NCBI GenBank assembly: GCA_963645165.1
Contig: CAVIQT010000054.1
Location: forward strand, 1-7,141
Origin: CAG-533 sp963645165
GTDB lineage: Bacteria; Bacillota_I; Bacilli_A; RF39; UBA660
Length of the DNA stretch: 7,141 nucleotides
Reading direction: 5' to 3'
Part shown: piece after piece, positions 5,594 to 7,141 of the stretch
Numbering within the stretch: the first letter of the stretch is position 1
Layout: each line of letters starts with the position of its first letter
Translations under genes and position numbers: made by a program
Notes under the pieces: generated by a model
What the model was told of the DNA's origin: nothing
Databases searched by the model: none
Seen by the model: the letters and a program-made list of their open reading frames with translations, nothing else

Positions 5594-5622
5594 CTGCCAC
5601 ATCATTCCGGTAGCGGTATAAT
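5594..5622 (+). promoter_or_regulatory. Promoter of HTH-Fic gene
   Basis: CTGCCA (5594-5599, four of six matches to TTGACA), a 17-base spacer, and a perfect TATAAT (5617-5622). The -35 lies in the right half of a short inverted repeat TGGCA/TGCCA (5579-5583 and 5595-5599), which a repressor could cover. Transcription should begin near 5629, leaving a very short leader. Confidence 0.65.
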
Positions 5623-5643
5623 CTACATATAGAGGTGATACCT

Positions 5644-6558
5644 ATGCAAATTAGAGAAGCTAGTGAAAAGTGGAATATTAGTGAAAGAAGAATAAGACAA
5701 CTTATTCAAGATGGAAGAATTGAAAGTGCTAAAAAAATAGGTACAACATGGAATATTCCAGATGATGCTAATAAGCCAATAGATAAAAGAGTAAAAGATG
5801 AAATAAAATTCAAAATAGAACTACCTGAAGATTATTTTAAAGAAGTTGATAAAAAACTTGCAAAATTAAATAGAAAAAGGCCATTATTTAAAGAAGCAAC
5901 TGAGTCATTACAAAATGCGATTAATCTAGAATGGACATATAACAGTAATGGTATTGAAGGTAATACATTAACATTAAAAGAAACTAAAGTAGTATTAGAA
6001 GGTATTACTATAGGTGGAAAATCTGTAAGAGAACACTTAGAAGCCATAAACCATGAAAATGCTATTAAATACTTGGAAGAATTAATTGGTACAAAAAGTG
6101 AAATATCCGAATGGAATATTAAAGTATTACATCAATTAGTTTTAAAAGGAATTGATGATGAAAATGCAGGAAAATATAGAAATCATGATGTAATAATTAG
6201 TGGAGCACAACATAAACCGCCACAATATATAAAGGTTCCAGAATTAATGGAAAAATTAATAATGAATTATGATGAATGGGATAAATACCATCCAATAATA
6301 AGAGCAGCATTATTACATGGGAAATTAGTTAAGATCCATCCATTTATTGACGGAAATGGTAGAACATCTAGATTAATAATGAATATGGAATTAATGAGAA
6401 GTGGATATGTACCAGTTATTATTAAAAAAGATGATAGATTAAAATATTATGAAGCACTTGATAAAGCAATTACAACAAGGGATTATACAGATTTTGTTAA
6501 ATTAGTAACAGAAGCAGAAAAAGAAATGCTTGATAGATATTTATCAGTAGTAGAATAG
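5644..6558 (+). CDS. Fic protein with N-terminal helix-turn-helix, 304 aa
   Basis: The ATG at 5644 is chosen because GAGGTGAT (5632-5639) is the ribosome binding site; a GTG at 5635 lies inside that site. Residues 1-40 (IREASEKWNISERRIRQLI, then a G-R-I wing and TTWNIP) form a MerR/excisionase-like HTH for DNA binding. S101-NGI-E105-G106 is the class II inhibitory motif. The catalytic loop HPFIDGNGRTSR spans 232-243 with H232, D236, N238, R240 and R243 all present, so AMP transfer to a protein hydroxyl is expected once autoinhibition is relieved. The target is unknown. It probably acts in the cytoplasm and may bind its own control region. It has its own promoter, and AGGAGG overlapping its TAG stop would couple translation of the broken DUF3800 gene downstream. 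Domain calls are very secure; physiological role unknown. Confidence 0.94.
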   Translation: MQIREASEKWNISERRIRQLIQDGRIESAKKIGTTWNIPDDANKPIDKRVKDEIKFKIELPEDYFKEVDKKLAKLNRKRPLFKEATESLQNAINLEWTYNSNGIEGNTLTLKETKVVLEGITIGGKSVREHLEAINHENAIKYLEELIGTKSEISEWNIKVLHQLVLKGIDDENAGKYRNHDVIISGAQHKPPQYIKVPELMEKLIMNYDEWDKYHPIIRAALLHGKLVKIHPFIDGNGRTSRLIMNMELMRSGYVPVIIKKDDRLKYYEALDKAITTRDYTDFVKLVTEAEKEMLDRYLSVVE

Positions 6559-6572
6559 GAGGTATTAAGATT

Positions 6573-6926
6573 ATGTAAAATATATATAATTTATATTGTA
6601 ATGAAAGCTGTCATCTTCAATATGATGGTAACGATATTATGGTTATAGGTGCTGTGTATTGTGAAAAAAAGTACAGTTATGAAATAAACAATGATATAAG
6701 AAAAATAAAAGAAAAGTACGGCATCTAATTAAGTAACGAAACTAAGTGGAACAAGGTTCACCAAAATAAGATCGGTTATTATATAAAGTTAATAAAATAT
6801 TTTTTTGATAACGACAAATTGAATTTCAGATGTGTTGTAGCAACAAATATGTTAATCCTTTTTAAAATGTCACCAGTAATGATTTATAATATCTATTTAG
6901 AAAGGAGACATTTTTATTATACATAA
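6573..6926 (+). pseudogene. DUF3800-family protein, broken by two stops and truncated
   Basis: DUF3800 proteins have an RNase H-like fold with an N-terminal DES motif; their function is little known. Here AGGAGG (6557-6562) stands ten bases before ATG 6573, but the next codon is TAA (6576-6578), where AAA (Lys) would be expected. The frame then reads NIYNLYCNESCHLQYDG, so the usual Asp of the CDESCH motif is Asn. It continues to IRKIKEKYGI, a second TAA (6726-6728), then LSNETKWNKV and YFFDNDKLNFRCVVATN. Family likeness stops near 6851; the codons to the TAA at 6924-6926 look like the leader of the following transposase gene, so an insertion probably removed the rest. Gene order suggests it once formed an operon with the HTH-Fic gene. 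Pseudogene status is secure; DUF3800 assignment rests on the N-terminal text. Confidence 0.8.
6852..6918 (+). mobile_element. Probable left end of an insertion sequence
   Basis: DUF3800-like codons end around 6851, and a transposase reading frame begins about 65 bases later. This is the usual distance between an IS end and its gene, so the left end should lie near 6850, perhaps starting TGTTAATCC. The terminal inverted repeat cannot be checked because the right end is outside the window. AAAGGAGA (6901-6908) is the transposase ribosome binding site. Confidence 0.4.
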
Positions 6927-7141
6927 TAAAGAATATGCATTAAGACTTATTCAAAATAAACAAAATGATTTAAATGATTATTCTTATTCTCAAATTGGTT
7001 CTCTTACTGGATATACAAAAACTCAAATTTACAGAATGTCCGTTATCATAAATAAAAAGGATATTGATTCTATGTTAGTTCACGGCTTAACTAATAAACC
7101 TTCTAATAATTCACCATCAGACAAAGAAATTGAATTTATTA
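6919..7141 (+). CDS. Transposase N-terminus, DDE type (ISNCY-like), runs off window
   Basis: The frame is open from 6901 to the window end. The N-terminal part is a helix-turn-helix: EYALRLIQNKQ, then YSYSQIGSLTGYTKTQIYRM. It is followed by LVHGLTNKPSNNSPSDKEI, resembling the HGN(K/R)G(R/K)xP linker that precedes the catalytic domain in ISNCY-type transposases. The catalytic residues lie outside the window. AAAGGAGA (6901-6908) sits ten bases before 6919, exactly where an ATG is expected, but the codon there is ATA (ATA CAT AAT AAA). The copy has either lost its start by a G-to-A change or uses a rare start (ATA, or ATT at 6916). Family assignment beyond 'HTH transposase' is moderate. Confidence 0.65.
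   Translation, partial: MHNKEYALRLIQNKQNDLNDYSYSQIGSLTGYTKTQIYRMSVIINKKDIDSMLVHGLTNKPSNNSPSDKEIEFI

Noticed and set aside
5206..5640. tRNA or CRISPR array in the long intergenic region
   Set aside because: No T-loop consensus, acceptor stem or anticodon arm fits a tRNA, and the direct repeats are too short and too few for a CRISPR array.
5635..5643. GTG at 5635 as start of the HTH-Fic gene
   Set aside because: This GTG is part of the GAGGTGAT ribosome binding site; the ATG at 5644 is at the right distance.
6833..6845. Palindrome TGTTG-TAG-CAACA as an IS end
   Set aside because: It falls inside codons that still read as DUF3800 (CVVATN), so it belongs to the old gene; the IS border is more likely just after it.

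Overview
The window is an AT-rich stretch of bacterial DNA with GGAGG-type ribosome binding sites, TATAAT -10 boxes, intrinsic terminators and ATG/TTG starts. It fits a low-GC Bacillota, probably a gut-associated one, but no gene here fixes the genus. Intact genes use TGG for Trp and end in TAA or TAG, so the standard bacterial code applies. No rRNA, tRNA, CRISPR or complete mobile element is visible. The mix of accessory genes and broken genes looks like a decaying genomic island.

Layout. Positions 2-646 hold the 3' part of a Fic-family AMP-transferase that runs off the left edge. A 17-bp bidirectional terminator (706-749) separates it from a convergent gene fragment with no start (748-1020, minus). 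That fragment abuts, head to head, the 3' part of another broken gene (1010-1771, plus). After a gene-poor stretch comes a small intact minus-strand hypothetical gene (2027-2347) with a strong ribosome binding site, a TTG start and its own terminator. Diverging from it is a start-less, TAG-interrupted fragment (about 2395-3066) carrying an RHQLFH signature like that of HEPN ribonucleases. A terminator follows, then a heavily eroded metallophosphoesterase pseudogene (3217-3797).

The two best-preserved genes follow. The first is an AAA ATPase of the AAA_14/DUF4143 type (3907-5166), with a good promoter overlapping the preceding terminator. Next come about 480 bases of non-coding DNA with unusual structure: direct repeats, a G7 run, a possible three-way-junction RNA, a perfect 11-bp tandem repeat and an operator-like inverted repeat. 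The second is a Fic protein with an N-terminal helix-turn-helix (5644-6558), which has its own promoter. A DUF3800-family pseudogene was coupled to it as the next gene, but its second codon is now a stop. The window ends in the N-terminal part of a DDE-type transposase whose ATG appears to have become ATA.

How the parts relate. Both Fic proteins keep the inhibitory (S/T)xxxE(G/N) motif and the full HPFxDGNGRxxR active site, so they look like autoinhibited, functional enzymes. The ATPase, the HTH-Fic and the small minus-strand gene are the likely expressed cargo. At least five neighbouring genes are dead, broken by all three stop codons plus frameshifts and deletions. The most interesting items are the HEPN-like remnant, the Fic/DUF3800 gene pair, and the structured intergenic DNA at 5206-5643.
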